Assembly: GCA_965222705.1 (NCBI GenBank)
Contig: CBDCUO010000005.1
Span: forward strand, 1-64,000
Source of the DNA: JAFMDF01 sp965222705
GTDB lineage: Bacteria; Bacteroidota; Bacteroidia; Chitinophagales; Saprospiraceae
Reading direction: 5' to 3'
DNA: 64,000 nucleotides
The notes beneath the pieces are model-generated. The model was not told the DNA's origin, did not search any database, and was given only the letters and a program-made list of their open reading frames with translations. The position numbers and the translations under genes are program-made. The number at the start of each line of letters is the position of its first letter. Positions within the stretch are counted from its first letter, which is position 1. Below, piece after piece: positions 44,533 through 54,500 of the stretch.

Positions 44533-45502
44533 TTGAAAAACAAACCAGTCAATATTCCTGCTGATTTTCTAGCACAAGCAAAAGAAATCGTACAGTTAGA
44601 AGCTTCTGCTATTTCAGGCTTAATTCCTCAGTTGACCGAAGACTTCAACGAAATCATCCAGCTAGTACTTCATTGTAAGGGCAAATTAATCGTAACTGGC
44701 ATGGGCAAATCAGGGCTTATCGGCAGAAAAATAGTTGCTACCTTTTCCAGCACTGGAACACCTAGTTTTTTTCTGCATCCTAGCGAAGCCTTCCACGGCG
44801 ATTTGGGAATGATCGGCAAAGAGGAACCTTGTTTTGGCTATTTCAAAGTCAGGCGAAACAACCGAGCTGTTGCAATTGATTCCTTTTTTCAAGAAAAATA
44901 ATATTCCCATTATCGCCCTTGCGGGAAAATCCAATTCTACTTTGGTCAAGCATGCTCAATATTTTCTGGATGTATCGGTTGATAAAGAGGCCTGTCCATT
45001 GGATTTGGCCCCAACTTCTTCAGCTACTGCTGCGCTGGTAATGGGTGATGCCTTGGCATTAGTGTTGCTAAGAGCGCGCAATTTTCAGCCAGAAGACTTC
45101 GCTCTGTTGCACCCTGGAGGAAGCCTCGGCAAAAAATTGTTAGTCAGTGTAAAAGATGTGATGTTTAAAAATAATCTACCCATTGTTGATAAAAATGCGG
45201 GGATCGTAGAAGTGATTGATATTATAACTCGCGGAAAACTGGGGTTGGTTGTCATACAAGAGAAAAATGAAATTACTGGCATCATCACAGATGGCGACCT
45301 AAGAAGAATTTTGAAGAAAAAAAATAAGGCTTCTTTCGAACTAAAAGCAAAAGATTTTATGACCCACAATCCGATTGTCATCCCACCGAACTGGAAAATG
45401 GCTGCCGCCGAACAACTAATGATTGAGAAGAAGGTTACTTCGCTATTAGTAGCAAAAAGTCGAAGGTTGGTGGGTGTTGTGCAGATATATAATGTAGCTT
45501 AA
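44533..45502 (+). pseudogene. kdsD: Arabinose-5-phosphate isomerase, interrupted by a +1 frameshift
   Basis: Together the two frames form a standard KdsD, which converts ribulose 5-phosphate to arabinose 5-phosphate for Kdo. Frame one (44533-44901) carries the first part of the SIS domain: TGMGKSGLIGRKIVATFSST and HPSEAFHGDLGMIGKEE. Frame two, open from 44834 to 45502, continues with LAISKSGETTELLQLIPFF, DLAPTSSATAALVMGDALAL, LHPGGSLGKKLL and two CBS domains (MFKNNLPIVDKNAG, KDFMTHNPIVIPPN). The shift lies in GAGGAACCTTG at 44821-44831. Removing one C at 44827-44828 gives KEELVLAISKSGE, the family sequence. No other defect is seen, so a sequencing error is as likely as a real mutation. The frame starts with TTG; kdsA follows. 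Confidence 0.88.
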
Positions 45503-45600
45503 GGGGTCTTCTATTTTTCCTTCTTTGGCAAATTGTGAAGAATAAAGCCATTTAAAAGGACGAGCATTTTAAATGGCCTTATTCCTCCATAACACAACTT

Positions 45601-46434
45601 TTGTCGAAGAACCCTATTTTTTTCATACTTTTGTTGAAAAACTTAACTACCTCGCCTTTGCTTTATCAACAATTACAAACGAGACCTTTTATTATAGCCG
45701 GCCCTTGCGTCATTGAATCGAACGACCTATTATTTGAGGTAGCCGAAGAATTGCTTCGTTTACAGACTCTTTTTGATATTCCTATCATTTTCAAAGCCTC
45801 TTTCGATAAAGCCAACCGCACGTCTATCCAATCATTTAGGGGTCCTGGTATCAAAGAAGGATTAAGAATGTTGGCAGTTGTCAGGGAAAAATATCAATTG
45901 CCGCTCACGACCGATGTACACGAATGCTGGCAAGTGCCAGAAGTAGCAGCCGTAGTGGATATACTGCAAATCCCGGCTTTTTTATGCCGCCAAACGGATT
46001 TACTAGTTGCAGCCGGGCAGAGCGGGAAAATTGTCAACATCAAAAAGGGGCAATTTCTTTCCGGGCAAGATATGCAATTTCCTGCCGAAAAAGTCGCTTC
46101 AACCGGCAATTCACAAGTGCTATTAACCGAAAGAGGCAATCTATATGGTTATAATAATCTGGTCGTAGATTTTCGAAACCTACCCGATATGAAAGCCTTT
46201 GGCTATCCAGTCGTCATGGATTGCACCCACGCGGTGCAACGACCAGGAAACGCAGGTGGCAAAACAGGTGGCAATCGAGAATTTGTGCCAGCTATGGCCC
46301 GTGCAGCCAAAGCATTTGGAACGGACGGCTACTTTTTTGAAGTTCACCCTCGCCCAGATCGAGCTAAAAGTGATGGGGCAAATATGCTGCGGTTGAGCGA
46401 TTTGGAAGCGGTTTTAAAAAATTTGTTGAAATAA
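45601..46434 (+). CDS. kdsA: 3-deoxy-8-phosphooctulonate synthase
   Basis: KdsA condenses phosphoenolpyruvate with arabinose 5-phosphate to give Kdo-8-phosphate for lipid A-linked glycans. The barrel has IIAGPCVIESNDLLFEVAEE near residue 31, IIFKASFDKANRTSIQSFRG, LPLTTDVHECWQVPEVAAVV, DILQIPAFLCRQTDLLVAAG, VVMDCTHAVQRPG and YFFEVHPRPDRAKSDGANML. The Cys of AGPCVIES, with the His of DCTHAVQ, the Glu of FFEVH and the Asp of AKSDG, fits the metal-dependent class rather than the Asn-bearing E. coli class. The frame opens with TTG at 45601; the start could be up to about 20 codons further on. It follows kdsD closely. Confidence 0.95.
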   Translation: MSKNPIFFILLLKNLTTSPLLYQQLQTRPFIIAGPCVIESNDLLFEVAEELLRLQTLFDIPIIFKASFDKANRTSIQSFRGPGIKEGLRMLAVVREKYQLPLTTDVHECWQVPEVAAVVDILQIPAFLCRQTDLLVAAGQSGKIVNIKKGQFLSGQDMQFPAEKVASTGNSQVLLTERGNLYGYNNLVVDFRNLPDMKAFGYPVVMDCTHAVQRPGNAGGKTGGNREFVPAMARAAKAFGTDGYFFEVHPRPDRAKSDGANMLRLSDLEAVLKNLLK

Positions 46435-46501
46435 AAAATAACCAAATGCGAAAGCACGGGAGCGTTTGTGTTTTCAAGTTTTCGCCAAAAAAATAATCAA
46501 A

Positions 46502-46765
46502 ATGACTCAAATCATTCCAGGCAGCATAGCTGAGATTGAACGGGATTTGATTTCTAAATGAACTAAAGAAGCACTTAAAGCCCGAAAAGCAGCAGGGGTA
46601 AGATTAGGACGACCTAAAGGTTCTGGCAAAAGCAAGCTAGACCAATATCGAGAAAAAATTGAAGCCTTCTTGAACAATGGCTCTACTCAAAAGCACATAG
46701 CTGATAAATACGGAACTACCCAAGCTAATTTTTCTAATTGGATGAAGAAACATAATTTGAGATAA
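46502..46765 (+). pseudogene. Serine recombinase (resolvase/invertase) C-terminal remnant
   Basis: From ATG 46502 the frame reads IAEIERDLIS, then a TGA stop where an Arg codon is expected (ISK-stop-TKEALKARKA), and continues to TAA 46763-46765 with KAAGVRLGRPKGSGKSKLDQ, QKHIADKYGTTQANFSNWMK. These are the E-helix and the DNA-binding tail of small serine recombinases. The catalytic N-terminal domain with its Ser is missing; the bases before 46502 do not supply it. This is therefore a dead fragment from an old invertase or transposon, carrying both truncation and a nonsense change. Confidence 0.85.
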
Positions 46766-47067
46766 ACTTCCACTATTACTTATTTAGGCTGCTTAGACAC
46801 CAACCAATTTCAATTATTTACCTTATGTTATATATAAATACACCTAGGGCATTTATAAACCTTTCAAAACCGTAACTTTTGGAGCAAATGCGCCGCTAGT
46901 CCCATATTTATTTAGAAAAAAGAATATCAGTTGTTTTAATAGCACAGGAAGGTTGCAGTTTTATTACAATAAGTGGTTGTCTAATAGGTAAGATGTTAAT
47001 TTAGAGTTGATTAGATGAGTGTTTTTTGTTAAAGTTTCCACTTAACTAATAAAAATATAATTCATTT

Positions 47068-47099
47068 TTTGCATATTTAAGTTATTGCTTATACATTTG
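47068..47099 (+). promoter_or_regulatory. Bacteroidota promoter (TTTG-N20-TACATTTG)
   Basis: TTTG at 47068-47071 and TACATTTG at 47092-47099 are 20 bases apart and match the Bacteroidota -33/-7 consensus (TTTG, TAnnTTTG). A start point near 47106 would give a leader of about 150 bases for the gene at 47255 that includes the CTTTT repeat. Confidence 0.7.
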
Positions 47100-47130
47100 T
47101 TACAAGTCCAAAAATCAGATTAAAAATTTT

Positions 47131-47166
47131 CTTTTCTTTTCTTTTCTTTTCTTTTCTTTTCTTTTC
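47131..47166 (+). repeat. CTTTT pentanucleotide repeat in the leader of a secreted-protein gene
   Basis: Seven perfect copies of CTTTT lie in a row, followed by C, and are preceded by TTTT. They sit between the promoter (47068-47099) and the start codon at 47255, 89 bases upstream of the ATG. Runs of this kind can slip in replication. Confidence 0.9.
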
Positions 47167-47254
47167 TGCTTAAGGCTAAAAAGGGCTAATGTCGTTATTA
47201 TACCTGGCGGTATTACGACAAAAGCCCCATTGTTAAATTTAAACATTCAAATTT

Positions 47255-47869
47255 ATGAAAAATTTACTGGTTTTACTTGTTGTAACCTTGAGTTTTTGTA
47301 CTTCTTTAACTGCTCAAGATTTAACTGTTAATGGGAATAACCTTATTATTGATGGTAATAGGGGTAGGTTTATTTTCTCTTTAGCATGGCAGGCAGGGCA
47401 AGATTTTATGGCAATTGCACCTGACGGTGTGGGTACTAATAATCCAGGTTGGGATTGGAACAGGGAGTTAAGGCTTGATGCTTCTGGAGAATTAATTAAA
47501 AACGTTCCAGGAGATAATGATAGAGCTATTTCTGTTCAATCAAATAGTGGACGTAATTTTCAAGTTATGGGAGATGGAACAGTATATGCTCGTGAAATAG
47601 ATGTTAATTTGTTAAACTTTCCTGATTATGTATTTGAGAAAGACTACAATTTATTACCACTTGGACAACTAGAAAGCTATATTAGCAAAAACAAGCACTT
47701 ACCTAACATTCCTTCTGCCCTAGAAGTCGAAAAGGAAGGAATTGGTTTAGGAAAGTTAGCAAAATTAGAATTAGAGAAAATTGAAGAGTTAACTTTATAT
47801 ATAATAGAACTTAATAAGCAAATTGAGGCGTTAAAATCAGAAATTTCAGAGATAAAGAAGAATAAATAG
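47255..47869 (+). CDS. Secreted protein with C-terminal coiled-coil anchor domain
   Basis: A 204-residue exported protein. The signal peptide (residues 1-20) ends in SLTAQ before DLTVNGNN. The middle (NRGRFIFSLAWQAGQDFMAI, NPGWDWNRELRLDASGELIK) is beta-rich and tail-fibre-like. The C-terminal third holds LNFPDYVFEKDYNLLPLGQL, SYISKNKHLPNIPSALEVEK and KIEELTLYIIELNKQIEALK, a segment common at the end of many Bacteroidota secreted proteins, finishing in a coiled coil (about 165-204). Its function is unknown; a trimeric or tail-like fibre is a possible reading. It starts with ATG after a leader containing the CTTTT repeat and precedes the metalloprotease gene by 51 bases. Confidence 0.75.
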   Translation: MKNLLVLLVVTLSFCTSLTAQDLTVNGNNLIIDGNRGRFIFSLAWQAGQDFMAIAPDGVGTNNPGWDWNRELRLDASGELIKNVPGDNDRAISVQSNSGRNFQVMGDGTVYAREIDVNLLNFPDYVFEKDYNLLPLGQLESYISKNKHLPNIPSALEVEKEGIGLGKLAKLELEKIEELTLYIIELNKQIEALKSEISEIKKNK

Positions 47870-47920
47870 TGGTATTCTGGAAATGAATTTACTTATTGTT
47901 TAATTTAAAAATCTTTATCA

Positions 47921-49450
47921 ATGAATCAATTAATGCCTTTTAGGTACAAAACGAACCTATTTTGGCAATGTATTCTAATATTGCTAATTAGCTTTTTATC
48001 GAATGAGTCGTTTTCTCAAATGAACGATTTTGAGTGCGGGATGGAAGGTTTTAGTAGTTTGAGGACTACTCCTAAAGCCAAGTCAAGAATGCATTGTCAT
48101 GGCCAAAATGTAACTAGAGTAGTAGATATTAATATACATTTTCTTCTAAGACAGGATGTAAATAATCCAGGTAATTATACAGAAACTCAAGGGTTAATAC
48201 CTGGTAGTCAGAATGGGTTTGGAATGGCTAATGAAATTGTCGAAACAGCAAATTGGCTTTTAGGAAATAATCCACAGATGTTTCAACCAATAGGAAATAC
48301 TACTAATAATAACCCAGTAAATATACAGTGGCGATTAAATGGTGTTTACTTTGACCGTGATGATATTGCTTTTGGTGCTAGATTTGGTACTTGGCGAAAT
48401 CTTTTACAACCTTTGCTTATAAATGAAGGTAGTGAAGTTAATGTGTTCTTTTCTACTAACAATATAGGAGTCTCTGGTGAAGCTTTTGATATAGGTCTCA
48501 CAAATAATAGTAACTATACGATAATTGGTGGTTTTGATGGTTTTGAAGCTAATAATATGCCTCATATAGACCCCAATATTCCTTTTACATATAAGGCATT
48601 TTTTTTTGCTGATGTAATGAATCATGAAATTGGGCATCTCTTAAATCTTTGGCATCCGTTTAGAAGGTCATCTGCGAATGATTGTTCAAATCAGAACCCA
48701 GATTTTTGCGATGATACATATACATTCTGTAATGGTCCTGGTGATACAGGTAATCATTGCTTTGACCCACTATTCCCACTTCAAAATCCATACCCAGATT
48801 TTGGAACTTGTCAGCCAGAAGTATATTCTAATACTTTCATGGACTATAATATTAACCATAAATCAGTTAGTCCATGTCAAATAGAACGAATGCACGAAGA
48901 ATTATGCGACTCTGGGGCTAATTATCACACAGAATGTAATTCTCCTGCATTTATGGTTTTTGAAGAAAATACAACAATACCTAATGGTACAACAGATATA
49001 GCAGGTGAGATTTGGGCAGCAGGTGATGTTGGTGGAGGTACTACTAATCTACATGCAGGACTGCAAGTTAAAATGAGTCCAGGATTTAGTGTGGCGAGGG
49101 GTGCTACTTTCAATGCAGGGATAAGAAACTGTGGTGGAAATGGAAACTTACAGCAATCTAGTAGTTCACGGTTTAAGGACGATTATGTTGCAACCTCATT
49201 GCCCCCTAAAAAGGAAATTTTAATATACCCTAATCCAACTGATAATTTGATTAATATTCAGTTGAACGAAAATCATGAGAGAGTTTTAACAGAAGTATTT
49301 GATTCTTTTGGTAGACTAATATCTAAAAGGTTTACTAATGGGAATGAATTGCTAACTATGGAGCTTCCATCAGTAGGCTTGTATTTTGTTCAGGTTAGTG
49401 ACCCTGTATTGAAAGAAAGGTTATTTTTTAAAAAAGTAGTTAAAAACTAA
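47921..49450 (+). CDS. T9SS-exported zinc metalloprotease (M43-like)
   Basis: A 509-residue secreted peptidase. The signal peptide includes a hydrophobic run at about residues 15-30 and ends near NESFSQ. The zinc site is VMNHEIGHLLNLWHPF near residue 233, an HExxHxxxxxH motif of the metzincin kind, followed by the Met-turn NTFMDYNINHKSV near residue 304; this and several Cys residues fit the M43 (cytophagalysin) family. Residues about 345-405 contain AGLQVKMSPGFSVARGATFN, a repeat-like motif often seen before the sorting domain. The last about 80 residues (ILIYPNPTDNLINIQL, EVFDSFGRLISKRF, LPSVGLYFVQVSD) are a type A T9SS C-terminal sorting domain. Confidence 0.9.
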   Translation: MNQLMPFRYKTNLFWQCILILLISFLSNESFSQMNDFECGMEGFSSLRTTPKAKSRMHCHGQNVTRVVDINIHFLLRQDVNNPGNYTETQGLIPGSQNGFGMANEIVETANWLLGNNPQMFQPIGNTTNNNPVNIQWRLNGVYFDRDDIAFGARFGTWRNLLQPLLINEGSEVNVFFSTNNIGVSGEAFDIGLTNNSNYTIIGGFDGFEANNMPHIDPNIPFTYKAFFFADVMNHEIGHLLNLWHPFRRSSANDCSNQNPDFCDDTYTFCNGPGDTGNHCFDPLFPLQNPYPDFGTCQPEVYSNTFMDYNINHKSVSPCQIERMHEELCDSGANYHTECNSPAFMVFEENTTIPNGTTDIAGEIWAAGDVGGGTTNLHAGLQVKMSPGFSVARGATFNAGIRNCGGNGNLQQSSSSRFKDDYVATSLPPKKEILIYPNPTDNLINIQLNENHERVLTEVFDSFGRLISKRFTNGNELLTMELPSVGLYFVQVSDPVLKERLFFKKVVKN

Positions 49451-49471
49451 ATTCTGAAATTTATGAATTAA

Positions 49472-49535
49472 ATTAGCATATTTGCTAATCTCCTAATAAG
49501 GCGAAGTTCCATTTTTAGATTAGGAGCTTCGCCTT
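49472..49535 (+). terminator. Overlapping hairpins, possible terminator after the protease gene
   Basis: ATTAGCA / TGCTAAT (49472-49478, 49483-49489) form a small hairpin. Then CTCCTAAT (49490-49497) pairs with ATTAGGAG (49519-49526), and AAGGCGAAG (49498-49506) pairs with CTTCGCCTT (49527-49535). The last two pairings exclude one another. The T-tail after 49535 is weak (TTAC, then TTTTTA). Confidence 0.6.
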
Positions 49536-49550
49536 TTACTTTTTATAAAA

Positions 49551-51023
49551 ATGCAAAATCAATTAATTAAAATAGGGCATTTTAGTGTTTTAGTATTAGC
49601 TTCTTTTTTGCTGTTTTATGGAATAGATACTCCTCCAATAAGAATTTGGGATGAAGCCATTTATGCGAATAATGCCATAGAAATGGCAATTAATGGAGAT
49701 TTATTAGTCTTAAAAAATGATGGACAAACAACCTTGTATAACACCAAACCTCCACTAGTTATATGGATGCAAAGTATTTGCATAAGATTATTTGGCATTA
49801 ATGAGTTTGCAATTAGACTTCCTTCCGCCTTAGCAACATTATTAACCGTTACGTCTTTGCTTATTTTTTCCTCGAAAGTATTAAACTTACCATTAGTAGG
49901 AATTATTGCAGGACTAACGTTAATGCTATCAGGAGGTTATTTTAGAGTACATGTTGCTAAAACAGGAGACCTTGATGCTGTTCTTACAATGTTTACTACC
50001 TTTTTTTCTTTGCTTTACATCTCATTTTTGCTGCTACCTAAAAGCCGTCAATCCAATGCTTTTATATACGGGTCTGCTTTTCTTGTAGTTTTAGGTTTTT
50101 TTAGTAAGTCTTTTGCAGTATTTCTACCATTACCAGGTCTTTTTATTGCTACTATCGCTTCTTCAAAAAGAAAAATATTAGTCAATAAACATTTATACGC
50201 ATCCGCTTTTTTTTCTATCATTTTAATATTAGGATATTATTTATTTAGAGAATACTTAGAAGGAGGATATTTAAATAAAGTTTATGAATCGGAAATAAAG
50301 AGACTTTTTTCTAATGTAATGCCTTGGCACAATCATCCATTTAGTTTTTATTTCGACAATTGGTTTAGTCGAAGTTTCTTTTACCCTTTTGTCTATATGC
50401 TGTTTATAGTGCCTTTTTTATTATTTGTGAACCTCAACGATAGGCTTAAAAAATTTATTATATATGCGCTTATTTGGTCTATAAGTTATTTTTTAATTAT
50501 TTCGTTTCCTGTTGTAAAGTTAGAGTGGTACAATGCGCCACTTTACCCTATTTTTAGTCTCCTTGTAGGATTGGTGATATTTTTTTTCATTAGAATTGCA
50601 CAAGAAAAGGGAGGGCGGCTACTTCAATTAGTTGGTATTTTAGTAATTGTCTTGATTTATATTAATCCTTTAAAAAATAGTATTAATAGCATTACTCATA
50701 CTCCAAAGTTACTTCCTCAAGAAATGGCTGGAAATTTTATGAGAATTTTGCATGAGAACAATCCAGAATATAATGATTATACCGTAATTCAGCAAGTTAA
50801 GTGGATAGAGCATCAAGACCAAACAAAATTTTATCAAAAGGCTTATAATTATGAAAGTGATTATAGGCTAAAAATAAAGCAATATTTATCAGAAATTTCT
50901 GTACGTGATATTATTCTCACTTGCCAGAAAAATAAGATGGATTCTATAAATTATTCCTTTAATGTGAGTATTCTTAAAGAAGATGATAATTGTAAGCTGC
51001 TTCAAATAATCAGCAATAAATAA
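49551..51023 (+). CDS. ArnT/PMT-like membrane glycosyltransferase (GT-C)
   Basis: A 490-residue protein with about eleven membrane segments, resembling the glycosyltransferase family 39/83 (PMT_2, ArnT-like). The first outer loop has TPPIRIWDEAIYANNAIEMA near residue 26, whose Asp-Glu pair is the expected catalytic and metal site, and NTKPPLVIWMQSICIRLFG follows, the KPP motif seen in ArnT-type enzymes. It would use a polyprenyl-phosphate sugar donor in the periplasm, perhaps to decorate lipid A or secreted glycoproteins such as the protease upstream. That link is an inference. The ATG at 49551 lies close to the hairpin structure at 49490-49535. Confidence 0.82.
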   Translation: MQNQLIKIGHFSVLVLASFLLFYGIDTPPIRIWDEAIYANNAIEMAINGDLLVLKNDGQTTLYNTKPPLVIWMQSICIRLFGINEFAIRLPSALATLLTVTSLLIFSSKVLNLPLVGIIAGLTLMLSGGYFRVHVAKTGDLDAVLTMFTTFFSLLYISFLLLPKSRQSNAFIYGSAFLVVLGFFSKSFAVFLPLPGLFIATIASSKRKILVNKHLYASAFFSIILILGYYLFREYLEGGYLNKVYESEIKRLFSNVMPWHNHPFSFYFDNWFSRSFFYPFVYMLFIVPFLLFVNLNDRLKKFIIYALIWSISYFLIISFPVVKLEWYNAPLYPIFSLLVGLVIFFFIRIAQEKGGRLLQLVGILVIVLIYINPLKNSINSITHTPKLLPQEMAGNFMRILHENNPEYNDYTVIQQVKWIEHQDQTKFYQKAYNYESDYRLKIKQYLSEISVRDIILTCQKNKMDSINYSFNVSILKEDDNCKLLQIISNK

Positions 51024-51529
51024 TCAGTAAATATTTTTTGTCTTCTGTTAAGTTTGAGATTAAATGGCACTAATTTTTGACATTATTTGGCACACAGAGA
51101 AATGATTTTTCAGAATTGACAAATTCCTTTAAATTTTAGAAAGTACCAGAATGGCGGTAAGAAAACGACCATTTTCTTGCTATTTGACTATCGGTAAGGA
51201 AAGAGAGTAAAGAAAATATGGTCATTAGTAAAAGAATCCATTCTTTTATCAAAGTAAAATTACCTCCTACTTGATTTGTGTTTCTTTACTAACTAGTTGC
51301 CATTTACCTCCTAAAAAGAGTGACATTTAATTCCGAAAGTGACAACATGTCTCAAAAACGTAGTCCTTTTTGATAAGCTAACCTAGCTTTTTTTCTTAAT
51401 TCTTAAACCCCTGATTTTTAGGCAAATATAAGGGTTCGTAAAACTCCATTTTTACACACCCTTTTTGATGAGCCAAAAGTGCAATCATACAGATTGAATC
51501 TTAAGAACAAGTTTTTACTTTTCAAAGAT
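51024..51529. other. Convergent intergenic region with repeats, possible IS remnant
   Basis: No gene of recognised type is present. I see an inverted repeat TAAAAGAAT / ATTCTTTTA at 51229-51237 and 51240-51248, an imperfect one GACCATTTTC / GAAAATATGGTC at 51167-51176 and 51212-51223, and two copies of TTACCTCCTA about 50 bases apart. The stretches around 51070 (GGCACTAATTTTTGACATT) and 51322 (GTGACATTTAATTCC) look like IS21-type end sequences. Only a 20-codon open frame starts in between (51151). Confidence 0.4.
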
Positions 51530-54500
51530 TCATGATTTTTCTTCGGGTCGCTTTGTATTATCCCCTGGATTTCGGTCAATTAGTTTATTGATCGGGTCAA
51601 TGCCTGCCTTGATTGGCTCTTGATTGACAATTACTTCAAACGAGGTATTTTTTTGGCCAATTTTGTGCTTTTGTAAATATAATAAGCTGTCTTTGCCTGC
51701 TTTGCTTTTACCAAAAACCCCAATATCAATCCAGTCGTTGATGGGTATTTCGGATTCATTGCCAAGGCTATCCACTCGATATTTTATAGAACTAATGTCC
51801 ATTTGTACTTTGTACTGCTCGCCAATTTTTTCATAAGTGACTGTATCGGCTTTTATTTCAAAAAGCGTAATGGTTTCGAATAAGTCTTCGATAATATATT
51901 GCAGGCTATCGGGCGTTACGGCTCGAAATGCCTGGACATAAGTATCCGTTGTAATGTATTTGTCCTCTCGATAAGCCCATTCATCAATAATGCGGCGCAA
52001 AGCAACATTGACGCTGTCTTCGGAGATATAATCTTGCAAGGCATACATCACCAGCGACCCCTTTCGATAATGAATGTAAGCTTGTCCTTCAACCAATTCT
52101 AAGGGTTGTTCTTTTTTGTTTTCAAAACTTCTGCCCTGTAAATACATATCCAACTCTTTTCTCAGGAATTTTTGAATAATTTCTGGTGGAAACTCCTGCT
52201 TCATCACCATAAGCGCGGCGTATTGCGACATGGTTTCGGAAGACATGGTATTGCCCTTTACTCGTGCTTCTGTCACCTGGTGTGCCCACCATTGATGCGC
52301 CACCTCGTGCGCCGTGACATAAAAAGGGACATCCACATCGTCTTTTTTAATCTGCAGAATAAATCCAATGCCTTCGGAAAATGGAACCGTATTGGGAAAA
52401 GACTGGGCAAAAGTGCGGTAGCGCGGAAATTCCATAATTCGCATTTGGCGATACTGATAAGGGCTAAAATGCTCGGTGTAATAGTCCAGTGATTTTTTCA
52501 TCCCTTTCATCATTCGATCCAGGTTAAATTCATGTCCTTTGTGGTAGTAAATTTCCAGATTCACTTCATGCGAACCATCTTTGGCGACCCATTTGTCTTT
52601 CATTACTTCATAGCGTGCAGAAACAATGGAGTAAAAATTCAAAATCGGTTCATCCATTTTATAATGAAAATAACGCCGGCCGTTTTCCTCCCATTCGCGC
52701 TGGATATAGCCAGGCGCAATAGCAATCTGATCCGGGCTGGTGCTAACGATTACTTCCAGTCCAGTACGATCCGAGTCATCTGTGATGAGGTTTTGCTTAA
52801 TACCAAGAGGGTCATCCCTTTCTTTCATGCGCTCCTTTTTCGCCAATCCTTGCTCTACCCGCTCGTCGTCGCTGTTGATTTCAAAACGCTCATTATATCC
52901 AAAGGAAGGGAAGTAAAAATTGTTGAAAAAAGTGCCATTATGAAGCACTTCGGTATTAGAACCACCTTCTACAAAACCTTTTGTGGTAAAATCAGCCATA
53001 AATTCCATTTGCAAACTATCGCCTGGTTGTACAGCTTGGTCTAACTGATAAATATAATAGCCAAAGTCATCAAAGGATTCTTTTAGTTGATGCCCTGCTT
53101 TAAAACTTACTTCCGCTTCCATTTGATGATCCACAGGCATTTGAATATGAATGTCTTCAATAGCTACTTCATTTTTATTTTTTAATAAATATTTGCCTTT
53201 TGCCCTAAAATCTCTTGATTCGGGAAAAATATCTACTTCAACGTAGGTGTCAATAATTTTTAATTGAGGAATACCTTCATATTTCTTAAGGGTTCTTTCA
53301 TAGTCTGCCTGTTGTTTTTCCTGGTCTTTGGAATTTGTATATTCATTTAAAATATTGGTATTATAAAAAACATAACAGCCAGATAGCCCAAATAGCAATA
53401 AAGAAGCAATGCCAAAGGTCAACATGGGCTTGGTAAAACGCAATTTGCCCAGTTTCCACCTCCATTTCATCGCAGCTTCTGCTCCGCGGACGGCAAAGAG
53501 TAAAACAACTGCAAACAATAATAAAGCAAAACCAAACCAATAAATGCTAAACCAGGAAAAGTTGGGGATCCAATGCCCAAAGTCATTCATATCTGAATAA
53601 GCCCCCAATCCGCCGCTCGCAAAGCGAAACATACTATGCTCAATGCCCAATTGGCCCATAACTGCCATGGCAATAAAGAAAACCAAAAAGAGCGCATGTC
53701 CCAAAAATTTGTGATTTACCAGGGTATGAATAAAAAAGCCCAAAAAGGTAAATAAGATCAAATTGGAAAGCGTATCGCCAAATAATTCGCTGATGTATAG
53801 AGGAAAGTCTATTTTGGGATAGCCAAAAGAAAGTTGCATTAACATTCCAATCACCATCAAAACTGCCAACAAAAATAAATGCGTATAAACCATCGCCAAA
53901 AACTTACCACCAACGGACACAAAATTGGGGTAAGGCAAGGCATCATAAATCAAATTAATCTTAATGTCTCGTTCTTTCCAAACCAATTCTCCGCTATATA
54001 AAGCTATGATAATCAGGAAGAAAAGATTAAACCCTCCTAGTAAGTCCAGTACAGAATAACTGGTCAAATAGGTATAAACCCCGTATAATTGGTTGCGGCC
54101 GAGAGAAATGGCTAAAATCAGCCAAAGAATACCCGAAATTGCAATTGCCAAAAATGGCACTTGCTTTAAAATCCATTTAAAATAGAAAAAAGAAAGACCA
54201 AATAATTGTTTTAAATGAGTTCTCCAACCAGTGAATTGGTTCACTTTCGGAATAATCGCCCTGGCGGCAGCTTGCTTTGCTTTTTTGGAAATTCGCTGCA
54301 ATTTTTTGGTTTTATCTCTGACCAAGTTATAATTGAAACCAAAATAGGTGACGATCAAAGATATGACTCCGATTGCCATCCAAAACAGACGATTATAAAG
54401 CACATCTCCGACTAACGGGACTAATTGATTGTTTTTTTCCGCGATCGTCCAATATTGGGTAAAAAAGGCACTCGATGTTCCGCCCGATGGATCCAATAAA

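Larger units (their letters stand above)
46435..47254. other. Accessory intergenic region after kdsA
   Basis: The 820 bases contain no intact gene. In order they hold a broken serine-recombinase tail (46502-46765), an AT-rich stretch, a well-formed promoter (47068-47099), the CTTTT repeat (47131-47166) and an imperfect inverted repeat starting TGTCGTTATTA and ending TATTACGACA at about 47189-47220. Confidence 0.6.

Noticed and set aside
49490..49535. H-type pseudoknot
   Set aside because: The arms interleave in pseudoknot order, but the two connecting loops have zero bases and the stems are 8-9 bp, so both cannot form together. I treat them as alternative hairpins.
51151..51210. A short frame starting MAVRKRPFSCYL as a transposase start
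   Set aside because: It stops after 20 codons and matches no family I know.
51624..53044. Plus-strand frames opposite the permease/aminopeptidase gene
   Set aside because: They are shadows of the conserved M1 peptidase frame on the minus strand.
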